From positions 1 to 64,000 of the forward strand of contig JAFKHV010000014.1 of the NCBI GenBank assembly GCA_017306715.1: a DNA stretch of 64,000 nucleotides, in the 5' to 3' direction. Under the pieces are notes generated by a model. The model was not told where the DNA came from and did no database searches. It was given only the letters and a program-made list of their open reading frames with translations. Position numbers and translations under genes: made by a program. Of this stretch, positions 9,045 to 18,143 are shown piece after piece. Position 1 is the first letter of the stretch, and the number at the start of each line of letters is the position of its first letter. The DNA comes from Legionella sp. (GTDB lineage Bacteria; Pseudomonadota; Gammaproteobacteria; Legionellales; Legionellaceae).

Positions 9045-9585
9045 TAATTATCCATTTTTGTTGCACACGGAGTTTAAACTTCTTATCCGGATCCTGGTCA
9101 TTAATGTTTTTTATTTCATCCAACAGCGGTTGATTAAACTGGGGACTGTGCTCAATAGCATACATAAGCGCAGATATCTCTTCCTCACTTTGTGCACGGC
9201 CCTCAAGAGCTACTTGCCTTTCGCTACTTGATATTTTTTGGTACGTAATCGTCTTAGGTGTAATCGCCGACAATTCTTCGAGTAACCTCAAGAAGGTACC
9301 TGCTGAGACAGTCCATTCCTGGAGCGTACGCATTCTTGATATTAAGGTGTCTTTATTCTTTTTTAGTTTTCTAATGGTAAGTAATTGCTGCTTTATTTGA
9401 TTAAGCTCATATTGTGCTGCACGATTACGTGCCTGCTGCTTGTGAAGTAAATGCTCATAATGTCTTTTCACTCCGTACATCGCGACAGTGATAAAAAATA
9501 GGCTTGAAAACATCATAAATAATAATTGCCGCTGCGCCTTTTTTTTGTTCAATTCACGCCAGGGAATGAGATTAATTTTTGCCAT
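9031..9585 (-). CDS. pilN: Type IV pilus inner-membrane protein PilN
   Basis: Begins MAKINLIPWRE, the conserved INLxPWRE cytoplasmic peptide that inserts into PilM. One membrane segment (about 20-42), a coiled coil, and a ferredoxin-like domain (VALEGRAQSEEEISALM) follow. 184 residues. It overlaps both pilM and pilO by 14 bases. Confidence 0.93.
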   Translation of the reverse strand: MAKINLIPWRELNKKKAQRQLLFMMFSSLFFITVAMYGVKRHYEHLLHKQQARNRAAQYELNQIKQQLLTIRKLKKNKDTLISRMRTLQEWTVSAGTFLRLLEELSAITPKTITYQKISSSERQVALEGRAQSEEEISALMYAIEHSPQFNQPLLDEIKNINDQDPDKKFKLRVQQKWIINDNF

Positions 9586-10567
9586 CTAAAACCCTTAGTG
9601 CCAACCCCACTGCAATCCATAATGCAGGGGCAATATGCAGTAAATCCTCGGAGAGATGGTGATTTGGATCATAAAAATCAACGACAGGATTTGCTAATTG
9701 AGTGACAATTCCCAGATTAAGCTCAACTCTTTGCGCAAAATTTGTGCCCTCAACAGCCAATTCACCCATGAGTAAAATATGCTGAATGAATAAAGGATTG
9801 GTGGCCTGGGTATATTCAACAACTTGTTGTATTTGCTGCGCCAATAGTGCTTCAAATGACTTATTGTCAGAATATGTGCAATCAAAATGTACCTCGCGCA
9901 TAAAAACAATTTTGTTTTGATGTACTAGGAAGAACAATAGGCTTGATGCACTTATTTGAATTAAGGCAACATTTTTATTTTGCAAATTTCCCGTCATGCG
10001 CGGAAAAATATACTGTGCTGCCCGCTCCACTGCGTGAGAGACAAGTTCTATGGCCTGGGGTTTTAGTCCTGCAAAATGTAATAACTCCATGTGTGAATGA
10101 ATGTGCTCTGTTTTCGCAGCGACCAGTAAAACGTTTTGTTCCAAGTTTGTTTCATTAAGCTCAAGTGTTTGGTAATCCCAGCTTAACTCGGACCATTTAT
10201 GGGGAATACTTTTTCGCACCTCCAGAGCAATTGATGCTTCGAACTCCTCTAAAGATAATCCGCTGTTAAGGGTTAAAGATTTACTTATGGCTTGTTGATC
10301 AGGCAAAGCAGTGACTGTTCGTTTCCCAGACTGATTGTTTTGACTAATAAACTCTTTGAACACTAATTGAGTTGCAGGAGCACCGTTATCGGCTTGTGAC
10401 GCAGGAAAAGATGCATGCGCATAGGATATGAGGGACAGCGATTTGTGGTCGTATCCTAATTCTACCATGTATACAGCCGTAGGGTTTATATCGATTCCAA
10501 GAATCGAGCCGTGACGCTGATAAACCGTGCGGAACAGCTGTTTAATTCCATTAAACTGTTCTAGCAT
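9572..10567 (-). CDS. pilM: Type IV pilus actin-like ATPase PilM
   Basis: Cytoplasmic actin/FtsA-fold protein that binds the PilN tail. The N-terminal LGIDINPTAVYMVEL phosphate-1-like motif and the SKSLTLNSGLSLEEFEASI region are characteristic. 331 residues. First gene of the pilMNOPQ operon. In many gammaproteobacteria pilM is directly divergent from the PBP1A gene; here another gene sits between them. Confidence 0.92.
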   Translation of the reverse strand: MLEQFNGIKQLFRTVYQRHGSILGIDINPTAVYMVELGYDHKSLSLISYAHASFPASQADNGAPATQLVFKEFISQNNQSGKRTVTALPDQQAISKSLTLNSGLSLEEFEASIALEVRKSIPHKWSELSWDYQTLELNETNLEQNVLLVAAKTEHIHSHMELLHFAGLKPQAIELVSHAVERAAQYIFPRMTGNLQNKNVALIQISASSLLFFLVHQNKIVFMREVHFDCTYSDNKSFEALLAQQIQQVVEYTQATNPLFIQHILLMGELAVEGTNFAQRVELNLGIVTQLANPVVDFYDPNHHLSEDLLHIAPALWIAVGLALRVLDGKN

Positions 10568-10624
10568 TTATAACATATCTTCAAGGTTGGAAATCCATGA
10601 TAACGTGAATCCGTTTCAGATACA

Positions 10625-10643
10625 AAGTGTTTCCGAAACACTT
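10625..10643. promoter_or_regulatory. Palindrome overlapping the -35 of the 10717 gene
   Basis: AAGTGTTT and AAACACTT arms around CCG form a perfect 8-3-8 inverted repeat whose right edge overlaps the -35 hexamer at 10642. Placement at a promoter edge suggests a regulator binding site. It also lies 58 bases from the divergent pilM start, so it could affect either side. The regulator is unknown. Confidence 0.4.
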
Positions 10644-10670
10644 GCGCTTATTAGAAACATTTAATATAGT
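10642..10670 (+). promoter_or_regulatory. Sigma-70-like promoter for the 10717 gene
   Basis: TTGCGC, 17 bases, TATAGT, about 47 bases upstream of the chosen ATG. Both hexamers are one or two steps from consensus and the spacing is ideal. Confidence 0.5.
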
Positions 10671-10716
10671 GAAAAATCAATATGTAATGGATTTTCACAT
10701 GTACAAGGAGATAGTT

Positions 10717-11595
10717 ATGGCTCATACACTTTCAGATTTGATTCAATCTATGGGGGATATATTAGTCGAGTACCTAAATTATGTAACCAAGAATAAAGAG
10801 AACTCTCCTTTCAAAGCAAGTATCATTTTAAAACAGCCAAATTATCAAACTCAGCTAGCAGATTTAATCGCACGGATACCAGATAAAAATATTAATCGAA
10901 AAGTTTTGTTAACTTTTCTTTTAGACGAAATTGTCTATCTTAAAGAATTCGAGAAAAGAATTGAGCCGTTAAATAATTCTGAGGAAAAGCGATTTAAACA
11001 TAAGTTAATTCAGCTTCTCACCGATCTCAACTCTATCTGTCAGGCGGACAAGAAGAATGAAATTACGGCTAAAGTAATCCGCTTGGAACAGGATGCACCA
11101 GTCCACGAAAAAAAAATTTTTGGGTGTTCCAAAAAAGGATATTGGGGAACAATTTACTGTACCTCGGGGACATACATTGAAAAATTTATACAGAAAAAAT
11201 TTGAATTAAACAGCCCCTTGAATATTGGAGAGGTTGAACAGTTGGTGGATATGATTTTTATAGACCTCGATAAGACCATAAAAGCAAATGCCTTTTTGAC
11301 TTTACAAGAACAGACTCGCCGACTCCAGAGCGAACTTATTCAAGCTAAAAAAGATCTAGAGAACGTTTTATCAAAAAATAATGAGCTTGAAAAAGAGATC
11401 AATGCTTTAAAGTCAAAACCTACAGACCCTGCTCCAAATAGTTTAGGCTCAGTACTACATATAACGAGAACCAACCTATTTGCTAATCATCCTATCTATC
11501 GGAATACTACTAATGGTGATCTGAAAACATTGGTTCAAGAATTAGGATCGGATGAGGACCAAGATAGCTTTGGCATATTGGCACCGAATCAATAA
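10717..11595 (+). CDS. Unrecognised 292-residue coiled-coil protein
   Basis: I do not recognise the family. The ATG at 10717 is chosen because an AAGGAG site precedes it; the frame itself extends back to 10627. The protein is soluble and lysine/glutamate-rich. It has a Cys/aromatic patch (GCSKKGYWGTIYCTSG) in the middle, a clear coiled coil over about residues 217-252 (LQEQTRRLQSELIQAKKDL onward), and an acidic C-terminus (GSDEDQDSFGI). It has its own promoter and a palindrome in front, and lies between pilM and the PBP1A gene, which are usually neighbours. The acidic tail and lack of a bacterial domain would fit a Dot/Icm substrate, but that is inference only. Confidence 0.65.
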   Translation: MAHTLSDLIQSMGDILVEYLNYVTKNKENSPFKASIILKQPNYQTQLADLIARIPDKNINRKVLLTFLLDEIVYLKEFEKRIEPLNNSEEKRFKHKLIQLLTDLNSICQADKKNEITAKVIRLEQDAPVHEKKIFGCSKKGYWGTIYCTSGTYIEKFIQKKFELNSPLNIGEVEQLVDMIFIDLDKTIKANAFLTLQEQTRRLQSELIQAKKDLENVLSKNNELEKEINALKSKPTDPAPNSLGSVLHITRTNLFANHPIYRNTTNGDLKTLVQELGSDEDQDSFGILAPNQ

Positions 11596-11690
11596 ACCAA
11601 ACTTGCGTATTTTACTAAGAAATTCTTATCAGTAAAATGCGCTTTCTGGCCTAATTTAAACAAAACTCGCCATATTTGCTAGAAACGCGT

Positions 11691-11696
11691 TATAAT
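11691..11696 (+). promoter_or_regulatory. -10 element of the PBP1A promoter
   Basis: A perfect TATAAT lies 37 bases before the chosen ATG. No good -35 is visible at 16-18 bases, so this is only a half-supported promoter. Confidence 0.4.
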
Positions 11697-11733
11697 TGCC
11701 CCCAGTTACTCATATCATGTGGATCTTGAAAAA

Positions 11734-14094
11734 ATGTCATACTTTTTGCGGAAAGGTATTTGGACGCTGATTAGCTTGTGTTTTTTATTTTTAGTCGCTG
11801 GCAGCTTTTTATATCTTTACCTGGAAAGCCAACTTCCCAATGTGGACTCTTTAAAAACAGTACAACTTCAAGTTCCCTTACAAATTTTCAGTAAAGAAGG
11901 ATTGCTCATTCAAGAATATGGTGAAAAAAAGCGCATACCACTGAGTTATGAAGAAATTCCACAAACCCTAATCCATGCCTTGATCGCTACCGAGGATCAG
12001 CGCTTTTTTGAACACCCTGGAGTGGATATTATGGGATTAGGTCGCGCTGCAGTACGAATGGTTCGCACAGGCACTAAATCACAGGGTGGAAGCACCATTA
12101 CCATGCAGGTAGCACGTAATTTCTTCCTGACTCGCAAGAAGACATTTCTTCGCAAATTCAATGAAATCATGCTGGCGATTAAAATCGACCGCGAACTGAG
12201 TAAAGAAAAAATTCTTGAGCTTTACCTCAATCGCGTCTATCTGGGTAATCGTGCTTATGGCGTAGGTGCAGCAGCTATGGTTTATTACGGTAAATCCCTT
12301 AAAGATTTGAACTTGGCTGAACTGGCAATGATCGCAGGCCTTCCCCAAGCGCCTTCGACTAAAAATCCTATTGCCAATCCATTAGCTGCGAAAAAACGCC
12401 GTGACCATGTGCTCGAACGTCTACTCGAAGAGCATTATATCACCGATGAGCAATATCAAAATGCCATTAAGCAACCCATCACGGCCAAGTATCACGGCGC
12501 TGATATTAAAGTAAATGCACCTTACGTTGCCGAAATGATTCGACAATCACTTTATGAGAATTTTGGTCCTGACGCATACACCAAAGGATATAAAGTTTAT
12601 ACAACTATTGATGGACATCTACAAAATACCGCCAATCAAGTAGTTGAGAAAAATCTCATCGCCTACGATCATCGTCACGGCTATCGCGGACCGGTAGCAA
12701 CGATTGGTGCGAAAGACAGTAAATCCTTAAAAGCGATTCATCAAAATTTGGAAAAATATCCTGAACTTAGCGAATTGGTTCCTGCTGTGATTAGTGAGGT
12801 ACACGATAAAGCGGCCACGGCTATTCTGCAAAATGGTCATTCCATTATTATTCCTTGGGCGGGAATGTCATGGGCGCGTCCTGCGCTGAAAAATGGTTGG
12901 GTCGGTAAAGCACCAACAAAAGCGATGCAAATTGTTGCTGTAGGAGATATTGTATATGTCCATCCTACCGAGAAGCATTGGGAACTTGCACAAATTCCTG
13001 AAGTCGAATCCGCGGTTGTTGCCTTAAATCCAAAAGATGGAGCAATTGAAGTTTTAGTCGGCGGCTTTAATTTTCAAAAAAGTAAGTTTAATCGGGCCAT
13101 ACAATCCAGCAGACAACCTGGTTCAAGCTTTAAACCGTTTATTTATGCAGCGGCATTGAATAATGGCTACAGCCTGGCTACGTTAATTAATGATGCTCCT
13201 ATTGTTGTTGATGATCCCAGCCAACCCAATTTATGGCGCCCGCATAATGTCAATTTAAAATTTAATGGCCCGACTCGCCTGAAACAAGCCTTAGTGCAGT
13301 CTAAAAATCTAGTGTCTATTCGCATCCTGGACGATATCGGTATTAATTATACGGTCGATTTTCTTACCCGTTTTGGCTTTAATAAAAAAATCCTCCCACG
13401 AGGCCTCTCCTTGGCTCTGGGCAGTTTATCAGTAAGCCCCATGGATTTAACGGCAGCTTATGCAGTATTTGCTAATGGCGGTTTTAAAGTCGAGCCTTAC
13501 CTCATTGCTAAAATCACTGATAAAGATGGCAAAGTATTGCTCCAGGCCAAACCATCAATCGCATGTAATGACTGCACCAACGCGGACCAATCCTCTTTAG
13601 CCCCACGGGTAATACCTGAGGATATTGCCTTTCTGATGAATACTGCTTTAAAAGATGTCATTCAACACGGAACAGCCCGCGCAGCTCGAGTACTCAATCG
13701 TCAGGATATTGCAGGGAAAACGGGTACCACCAATGATCAGGTTGATACATGGTTTGCAGGTTTTAATCAAAATTTGGTCGTCACCACCTGGATAGGGTTT
13801 GACACACCAAAATCATTACATGAATACGCAGCAAATCTTTCCTTACCTCTATGGATTGATTTCATGAAGGTAGCATTAAAAGGACAACCTCAAAGTGAGC
13901 TCAAGCAACCTGAGAATGTAGTAGCCGTTCGTATTGATCCGCAAAGTGGCTTATTGGCACAGCCTAACCAACCTAATGCAATTATCGAATATTTTAGGGA
14001 AAAAGAAGTACCCGCAGAGGAAGAATCCTCTAGGTATAATACCGGTGCCGCTGGAAGCGAACAATTACCACCAGTAGAGGAAAGCTTGTTTTAA
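11734..14094 (+). CDS. mrcA: Penicillin-binding protein 1A (bifunctional transglycosylase/transpeptidase)
   Basis: Polymerises and cross-links peptidoglycan at the inner membrane. Order: membrane anchor (about 5-32); GT51 glycosyltransferase domain with EDQRFFEHPGVD and GGSTITMQVARNFFL; an OB-like insert; and a penicillin-binding domain with SRQPGSSFKPF (catalytic Ser in SSFK), SKN and the KTGTTND box. About 786 residues, normal for class A PBPs. The frame also offers a GTG at 11719; the ATG at 11734 has GGA about 9 bases upstream. Confidence 0.95.
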   Translation: MSYFLRKGIWTLISLCFLFLVAGSFLYLYLESQLPNVDSLKTVQLQVPLQIFSKEGLLIQEYGEKKRIPLSYEEIPQTLIHALIATEDQRFFEHPGVDIMGLGRAAVRMVRTGTKSQGGSTITMQVARNFFLTRKKTFLRKFNEIMLAIKIDRELSKEKILELYLNRVYLGNRAYGVGAAAMVYYGKSLKDLNLAELAMIAGLPQAPSTKNPIANPLAAKKRRDHVLERLLEEHYITDEQYQNAIKQPITAKYHGADIKVNAPYVAEMIRQSLYENFGPDAYTKGYKVYTTIDGHLQNTANQVVEKNLIAYDHRHGYRGPVATIGAKDSKSLKAIHQNLEKYPELSELVPAVISEVHDKAATAILQNGHSIIIPWAGMSWARPALKNGWVGKAPTKAMQIVAVGDIVYVHPTEKHWELAQIPEVESAVVALNPKDGAIEVLVGGFNFQKSKFNRAIQSSRQPGSSFKPFIYAAALNNGYSLATLINDAPIVVDDPSQPNLWRPHNVNLKFNGPTRLKQALVQSKNLVSIRILDDIGINYTVDFLTRFGFNKKILPRGLSLALGSLSVSPMDLTAAYAVFANGGFKVEPYLIAKITDKDGKVLLQAKPSIACNDCTNADQSSLAPRVIPEDIAFLMNTALKDVIQHGTARAARVLNRQDIAGKTGTTNDQVDTWFAGFNQNLVVTTWIGFDTPKSLHEYAANLSLPLWIDFMKVALKGQPQSELKQPENVVAVRIDPQSGLLAQPNQPNAIIEYFREKEVPAEEESSRYNTGAAGSEQLPPVEESLF

Positions 14095-14114
14095 TCAAAA
14101 TCGGGCAACGTTGA

Positions 14115-14156
14115 ATCATGCTCTAATAAGTATATTTTTATACATCAGAGCATGAT
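14115..14156. terminator. Nested hairpin between convergent genes
   Basis: Outer arms ATCATGCTCT and AGAGCATGAT are fully complementary. Inside them GTATA/TATAC form a second stem around TTTT. It lies between the PBP1A stop and the end of the convergent 14185 gene, so it probably ends transcription from both sides. Confidence 0.5.
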
Positions 14157-14184
14157 AAGCATTTAATCTCTAACCTGAGATTTT

Positions 14185-14979
14185 TTACCTTTTATTATAA
14201 AACTCAAAATTAATCGTAGGCTCACCATCTGCATCGAGACTTTGAATGCTTCGGCTCTTTGGAGGATTTGGAAATAAGGACAAAAAAGAGAGCTTTTTTC
14301 TAATTTCACTATTTACTCGAGATCTAAGAACCCCTGCAATTAGCTCCGCATTCTTTTCGATAACGGGTGCATTTTCGATAAGACCGGAAGTATTAGCAAA
14401 CGAACGCACACCGATAATATGCGTTACGTCGTATTTTTTAGAATAATTAAATAAAGGCGTAAGGTCTCCGCTACAAACATTAGCAAAACCCAGTAATGGA
14501 TCAGCCAGAACACCCGCTTGATTCGCCTTTAAAAACTGGAGTAATGGCTGGCTAGCATTCGGTAAAGTAGATTCATTGGATGAACCTTGGTTAACAAATA
14601 ATTCATTAGGAATATGAAGTGGCCCAAGGTACAAAAAAGCATGGTCTCTTTTACCATTTCTAACCCCGGGTTTTGCAAGAAAAAGGATGCTCACATTAAT
14701 TTCTTTAAACTTAAGAACATATTCTAATATAAAACGCTGAGAAAGCTCTTGGCATAAACCCAGGCCTAATTTGGTTGTAGCCACATTTGCAGTCAAATTA
14801 GGAGCAAGCATTTTTGCGGAACCTGTAGCTGTAAAATCTCGAGCCAAAGTTAAAATATTTGAAAATATTACAGAGGTGTAGATGTTATCAGCCCTCATTA
14901 TGTCTAAAATTTGCATAGCTTTCGTTAATAAAGCATTGTCTGGTCTATCCGATGAGAAACTTTCTCTTTTTTCATTCAT
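14185..14979 (-). CDS. Hypothetical protein with a possible Cys-His-Asp catalytic triad (candidate effector)
   Basis: No family recognised. The sequence shows three motifs in the order and context of papain-like Cys-His-Asp enzymes: GLGLCQELS (Cys76), RDHAFLYLG (His113) and VLADPLLGF (Asp160), numbered from the ATG at 14979. This start is preferred over 14991 because GGATG precedes it at a workable distance. There is no signal peptide or membrane segment. The C-terminus is basic then acidic (LDADGEPTINFEF). The triad arrangement resembles bacterial effectors of the cysteine-protease or transglutaminase-like type, but this is inference from motif spacing. It could also be a non-catalytic protein with that fold. 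Confidence 0.6.
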   Translation of the reverse strand: MNEKRESFSSDRPDNALLTKAMQILDIMRADNIYTSVIFSNILTLARDFTATGSAKMLAPNLTANVATTKLGLGLCQELSQRFILEYVLKFKEINVSILFLAKPGVRNGKRDHAFLYLGPLHIPNELFVNQGSSNESTLPNASQPLLQFLKANQAGVLADPLLGFANVCSGDLTPLFNYSKKYDVTHIIGVRSFANTSGLIENAPVIEKNAELIAGVLRSRVNSEIRKKLSFLSLFPNPPKSRSIQSLDADGEPTINFEFYNKR

Positions 14980-15008
14980 AGTAACATCCATAATCCAAAA
15001 TGATAAAT

Positions 15009-15037
15009 ATAATACTCTATGGTCAATAATAAATCAA
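15009..15037 (-). promoter_or_regulatory. Sigma-70-like promoter for the C-H-D protein gene
   Basis: Minus strand TTGATT, 17 bases, TATTAT, placing the start site about 23 bases before the chosen ATG at 14979. Confidence 0.4.
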
Positions 15038-15202
15038 CACAACTCTGTGCTTATGGCGACAAAATGTGTCTAATAAAAGTTGAAAGCGAACAGGTTATCT
15101 GCAAACAGTCTCTTCTTAATTTGTGAGCTTCTTTCTACTCTCTATACCTTTAATAAAAAATGCTCTAAGGTATGGATATAAGACTGACGGTGTGATCTCT
15201 TG

Positions 15203-15577
15203 ATGAATACTTTACTTATTTTTATCGGTGCAGGACTTGGTGGTGTGCTGCGCTTTTGGATCTCTAATGGGGTTTATTATTTTCTTGGGCGACAGTTTCC
15301 CTACGGCACACTAGTGGTCAATACTACTGGATCGTTTTTAATGGGCATATTGTTTGTTCTGCTTGTTGAGCGATTTAATGGGAGTGGACCTCAGTTAAGG
15401 TCGCTTTTATTAATTGGATTTTTGGGCGGATACACAACTTTTTCGTCATTTTCTATTGAAACTCTGAATCTGTTTGAAAGTGGTGCTTGGGTAAGTGGAT
15501 TTTTAAATATTTTACTGAGCGTAGTCCTTTGTCTTTTATTTGTCTGGATTGGCGTGCTAGGAGCAAGACAGTTATGA
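15203..15577 (+). CDS. crcB: Fluoride ion channel CrcB/Fluc
   Basis: Exports fluoride as a dual-topology dimer in the inner membrane. 124 residues with four hydrophobic segments. The GGxLRF start of helix 1 (GGVLRFWIS), the VNTTGSFLMG segment with the conserved Asn, and GGYTTFSSFSIET (central Na+ site and Phe box) are all present. An upstream TTG at 15200 is in frame, but the ATG at 15203 is preferred. The stop overlaps the next gene's ATG. I found no fluoride riboswitch upstream. Confidence 0.93.
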   Translation: MNTLLIFIGAGLGGVLRFWISNGVYYFLGRQFPYGTLVVNTTGSFLMGILFVLLVERFNGSGPQLRSLLLIGFLGGYTTFSSFSIETLNLFESGAWVSGFLNILLSVVLCLLFVWIGVLGARQL

Positions 15578-15876
15578 AAACAATCGAGGTTATTTTTGTT
15601 CGCGTTTATATCATGGAATCATCGCATTTATTAAGCAAAATTCTTGAGCATTTACGGCAAGAGGTCAAGATAAGAGGGGTAAGCGTATTTCGAGCGATTA
15701 AAGGGTATGGTGAAGAGCATGCGCATACGTCATCATTTCTTGACCTTTCACTGGATTTGCCATTAGCTGTTGAGTTTTTTGATATCCCGGAAAAAGTCGA
15801 TACTGCACTGGAACATCTCTATTCTTTCATCAAGCCAGAGCATATCGTTTTTTGGCATGCCAAGACAAATGTTTAA
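15574..15876 (+). CDS. DUF190 protein (PII-like fold), CrcB partner
   Basis: 100 residues starting at an ATG that overlaps the crcB stop (ATGA), preceded by GGAG. Seen: an N-terminal beta strand with VRVYIMESSHL, GVSVFRAIKGYGEEHAHT, and a C-terminal VDTALEHLYSFI helix, the DUF190 pattern. DUF190 genes often accompany crcB and have a PII-like ferredoxin fold. A role in fluoride response is inferred from coupling only. Confidence 0.85.
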   Translation: MKTIEVIFVRVYIMESSHLLSKILEHLRQEVKIRGVSVFRAIKGYGEEHAHTSSFLDLSLDLPLAVEFFDIPEKVDTALEHLYSFIKPEHIVFWHAKTNV

Positions 15877-15969
15877 GTATTGCTTTACCAGGCTCGTAGG
15901 CGTATACCCGCTTTAAGCACAGCCTCATAAAATTGGTAGGCATTAGACAAAAGAGCTTGATTCAGAGTC

Positions 15970-16012
15970 CATTCTGGTCAACTGCTTGTTAGCATTGGGT
16001 CAGACCAGAATG
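15970..16012. terminator. Inverted repeat between DUF190 gene and ald
   Basis: Ten-base arms CATTCTGGTC and GACCAGAATG with a 23-base loop lie between two convergent genes. No T-run follows, so a terminator role rests on position. Confidence 0.3.
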
Positions 16013-16039
16013 TCCTCTATCCAAAATTTACTGTGAGCC

Positions 16040-17161
16040 CTATTTACCGGCTAAAGAAATTGCTGCTGGAGTATATTCATAACCCAAATCCCGAGCGACT
16101 GCTTCGCAAGTTATTTTGCCTTGATGCACATTTAAGCCATTAAGCAAATGAGGATCATGCAACATCGCTAACTTAGGACCTCGGGTAACGATACTTAAGA
16201 TGAAAGGCAAAGTCGCATTGTTTAAGGCAAAGGTCGAGGTTCTTGGGACTGCGCCGGGCATATTTGCAACACAGTAATGAACCACATTATCCACGACATA
16301 AGTGGGCTCTTGGTGGGTAGTTGGATGACTGGTTTCAAAACAGCCGCCTTGATCAATGGCAACGTCTACCAATACTGAACCAGGCCGCATCGATTTAAGC
16401 ATGGCACGATTCACCAATTTAGGTGCTGCGGCACCCGGTAATAATACCGCACCAATTACCAAATCTGCGCGTGATACATATTTTTCAATGGCATCCACTG
16501 TAGAATAAACTGTATTAATTTTTGAGCCGAATTGGTAATCGAGCTCGTTAAGCCTTTTTAAGCAGCGATCAAGCACGGTCACTCGTGCTTCCATACCCAT
16601 AGCCATACGTACAGCATTCGTACCTACTACACCGCCACCAATTACCACAACATTTGCTGCAGCAACACCAGGCACTCCGCCTAAGAGGATTCCACTTCCG
16701 CCCTGTGCTGCTTCCAAACAATGAGCTCCGGCTTGAATAGACATACGTCCGGCCACTTGAGACATCGGAGTCAATAAGGGCAAGCCGCCATCCGCTTGGG
16801 TTACTGTTTCATAGGCAATTGCAGTAACACCGGACTCTTTAAGCATTCGAGTCTGATGGGGATCAGGGGCTAGATGCAAATAAGTAAACAGGGTCTGACC
16901 TTCTCGTAAGCGTTTGCATTCAATAGGCTGCGGTTCTTTTACTTTAACAATCAAATCCGCTTTGGCAAATACTTCGTCAGCACTATCAACTACTTCAGCG
17001 CCAGCTGCACTGTAATCATCATCTGCAATCCCAATAGCAGTCCCTGCTCCACGCTCAACAATGACTGTACTTCCTAAACGAACAATTTCGCGTACACTCG
17101 AGGGTACAAGTCCAACTCGATATTCCTGTGGTTTTATTTCTTTTGGTACTCCGACTAACAT
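16040..17161 (-). CDS. ald: Alanine dehydrogenase
   Basis: NAD-dependent reversible deamination of L-alanine to pyruvate and ammonia. [18 protein letters not shown] opens the N-terminal domain, [10 protein letters not shown] carries the catalytic His region, [17 protein letters not shown] is the NAD site, and [14 protein letters not shown] is the family signature. 373 residues. GGGAG precedes the ATG. It follows etfA by 32 bases on the same strand. Amino acids are the main carbon source of Legionella, which fits a catabolic role. Confidence 0.95.
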   Translation of the reverse strand: MLVGVPKEIKPQEYRVGLVPSSVREIVRLGSTVIVERGAGTAIGIADDDYSAAGAEVVDSADEVFAKADLIVKVKEPQPIECKRLREGQTLFTYLHLAPDPHQTRMLKESGVTAIAYETVTQADGGLPLLTPMSQVAGRMSIQAGAHCLEAAQGGSGILLGGVPGVAAANVVVIGGGVVGTNAVRMAMGMEARVTVLDRCLKRLNELDYQFGSKINTVYSTVDAIEKYVSRADLVIGAVLLPGAAAPKLVNRAMLKSMRPGSVLVDVAIDQGGCFETSHPTTHQEPTYVVDNVVHYCVANMPGAVPRTSTFALNNATLPFILSIVTRGPKLAMLHDPHLLNGLNVHQGKITCEAVARDLGYEYTPAAISLAGK

Positions 17162-17193
17162 AGTAACTCCCTGTAAATAATGTGTTCGCTACA

Positions 17194-18135
17194 TTAATGA
17201 TTTTTAATTTTTTGAATCATTTCTGGAACAATTTCGAATAAATCACCTACCAACCCATAATCAGCAATTTGAAATATGGGAGCATCCTCATCCTTATTAA
17301 TTGCTACAATAACCTTTGAATCTTTCATTCCTGCTAAATGTTGCACTGCCCCCGAGATACCAATCGCAATATATAAGGACGGAGCAACAATTTTACCTGT
17401 TTGTCCTACTTGGTAATCATTGGGAACAAATCCTGCATCGACCGCAGCTCGAGATGCCCCAACTGCTGCTCCCAAAGTATCGGCCAACTCCTCAATTATT
17501 TTAAATTTTTCAGCATCTTGTAATCCCCGGCCGCCAGATACCACAACTTTGGCACTTGCCAAATCTGGCCGCTCTGACTGACTCAATTCATGGCTTACAA
17601 ATTGTGTTTTCGTTTTAATTTCAGGAGCTGCAATCTCTGTGACAGTACATGCTGGCTGTTGTTGTGTGACTGCATCAAATGCTGTAGGACGAATTGTTAA
17701 AACTTTAATTTCATCTAATACCTTAACTGTTTCTAAAGCATTGCCCGCATAAATAGGATGCTCCAGGGTGTCTTTATTGATTATCTTCGTTACATCCGAA
17801 ACCTGAGCAACATCAAGTAATGCAGCAATACGTGGTGCACAATTTTTTCCAAAAGTGGTTGCCGGAGCAAGGATATAAGTAAATTGTGGCTGTAACGAAC
17901 AAACAAGGGTGCTGATTTGCTCTGCGGTTGGATTGTTAAACGTCTCATGATCGACGTAAAATACCTGATGGACACCGGCTAATGTCGCCACTTCTTCAGC
18001 TACTGTGCGACATTGATAACCTGCTACGAGATAGGTGATTGGTGTTTGAAATGCCAAAGCCGCGGTTAAAACATTCCGCATGGCTGGATGCATTCGTTTA
18101 TTATCGTGTTCAACTAATACTAAAGTGCTCATCAT
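17194..18135 (-). CDS. etfA: Electron transfer flavoprotein alpha subunit
   Basis: FAD-carrying subunit that accepts electrons from acyl-CoA dehydrogenases. The C-terminal FAD signature is present from [14 protein letters not shown] through [19 protein letters not shown] to [20 protein letters not shown]. 313 residues, standard. Two tandem ATGs occur after GGAGAG; the second (18132) has better spacing. It lies 8 bases after etfB, so EtfAB is one unit. Confidence 0.95.
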   Translation of the reverse strand: MMSTLVLVEHDNKRMHPAMRNVLTAALAFQTPITYLVAGYQCRTVAEEVATLAGVHQVFYVDHETFNNPTAEQISTLVCSLQPQFTYILAPATTFGKNCAPRIAALLDVAQVSDVTKIINKDTLEHPIYAGNALETVKVLDEIKVLTIRPTAFDAVTQQQPACTVTEIAAPEIKTKTQFVSHELSQSERPDLASAKVVVSGGRGLQDAEKFKIIEELADTLGAAVGASRAAVDAGFVPNDYQVGQTGKIVAPSLYIAIGISGAVQHLAGMKDSKVIVAINKDEDAPIFQIADYGLVGDLFEIVPEMIQKIKNH

Positions 18136-18143
18136 CTCTCCTT

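Noticed and set aside
15080..15202. Fluoride riboswitch upstream of crcB
   Set aside because: I looked for the conserved GGCGATGG-type and downstream pairing elements and found none in this leader.
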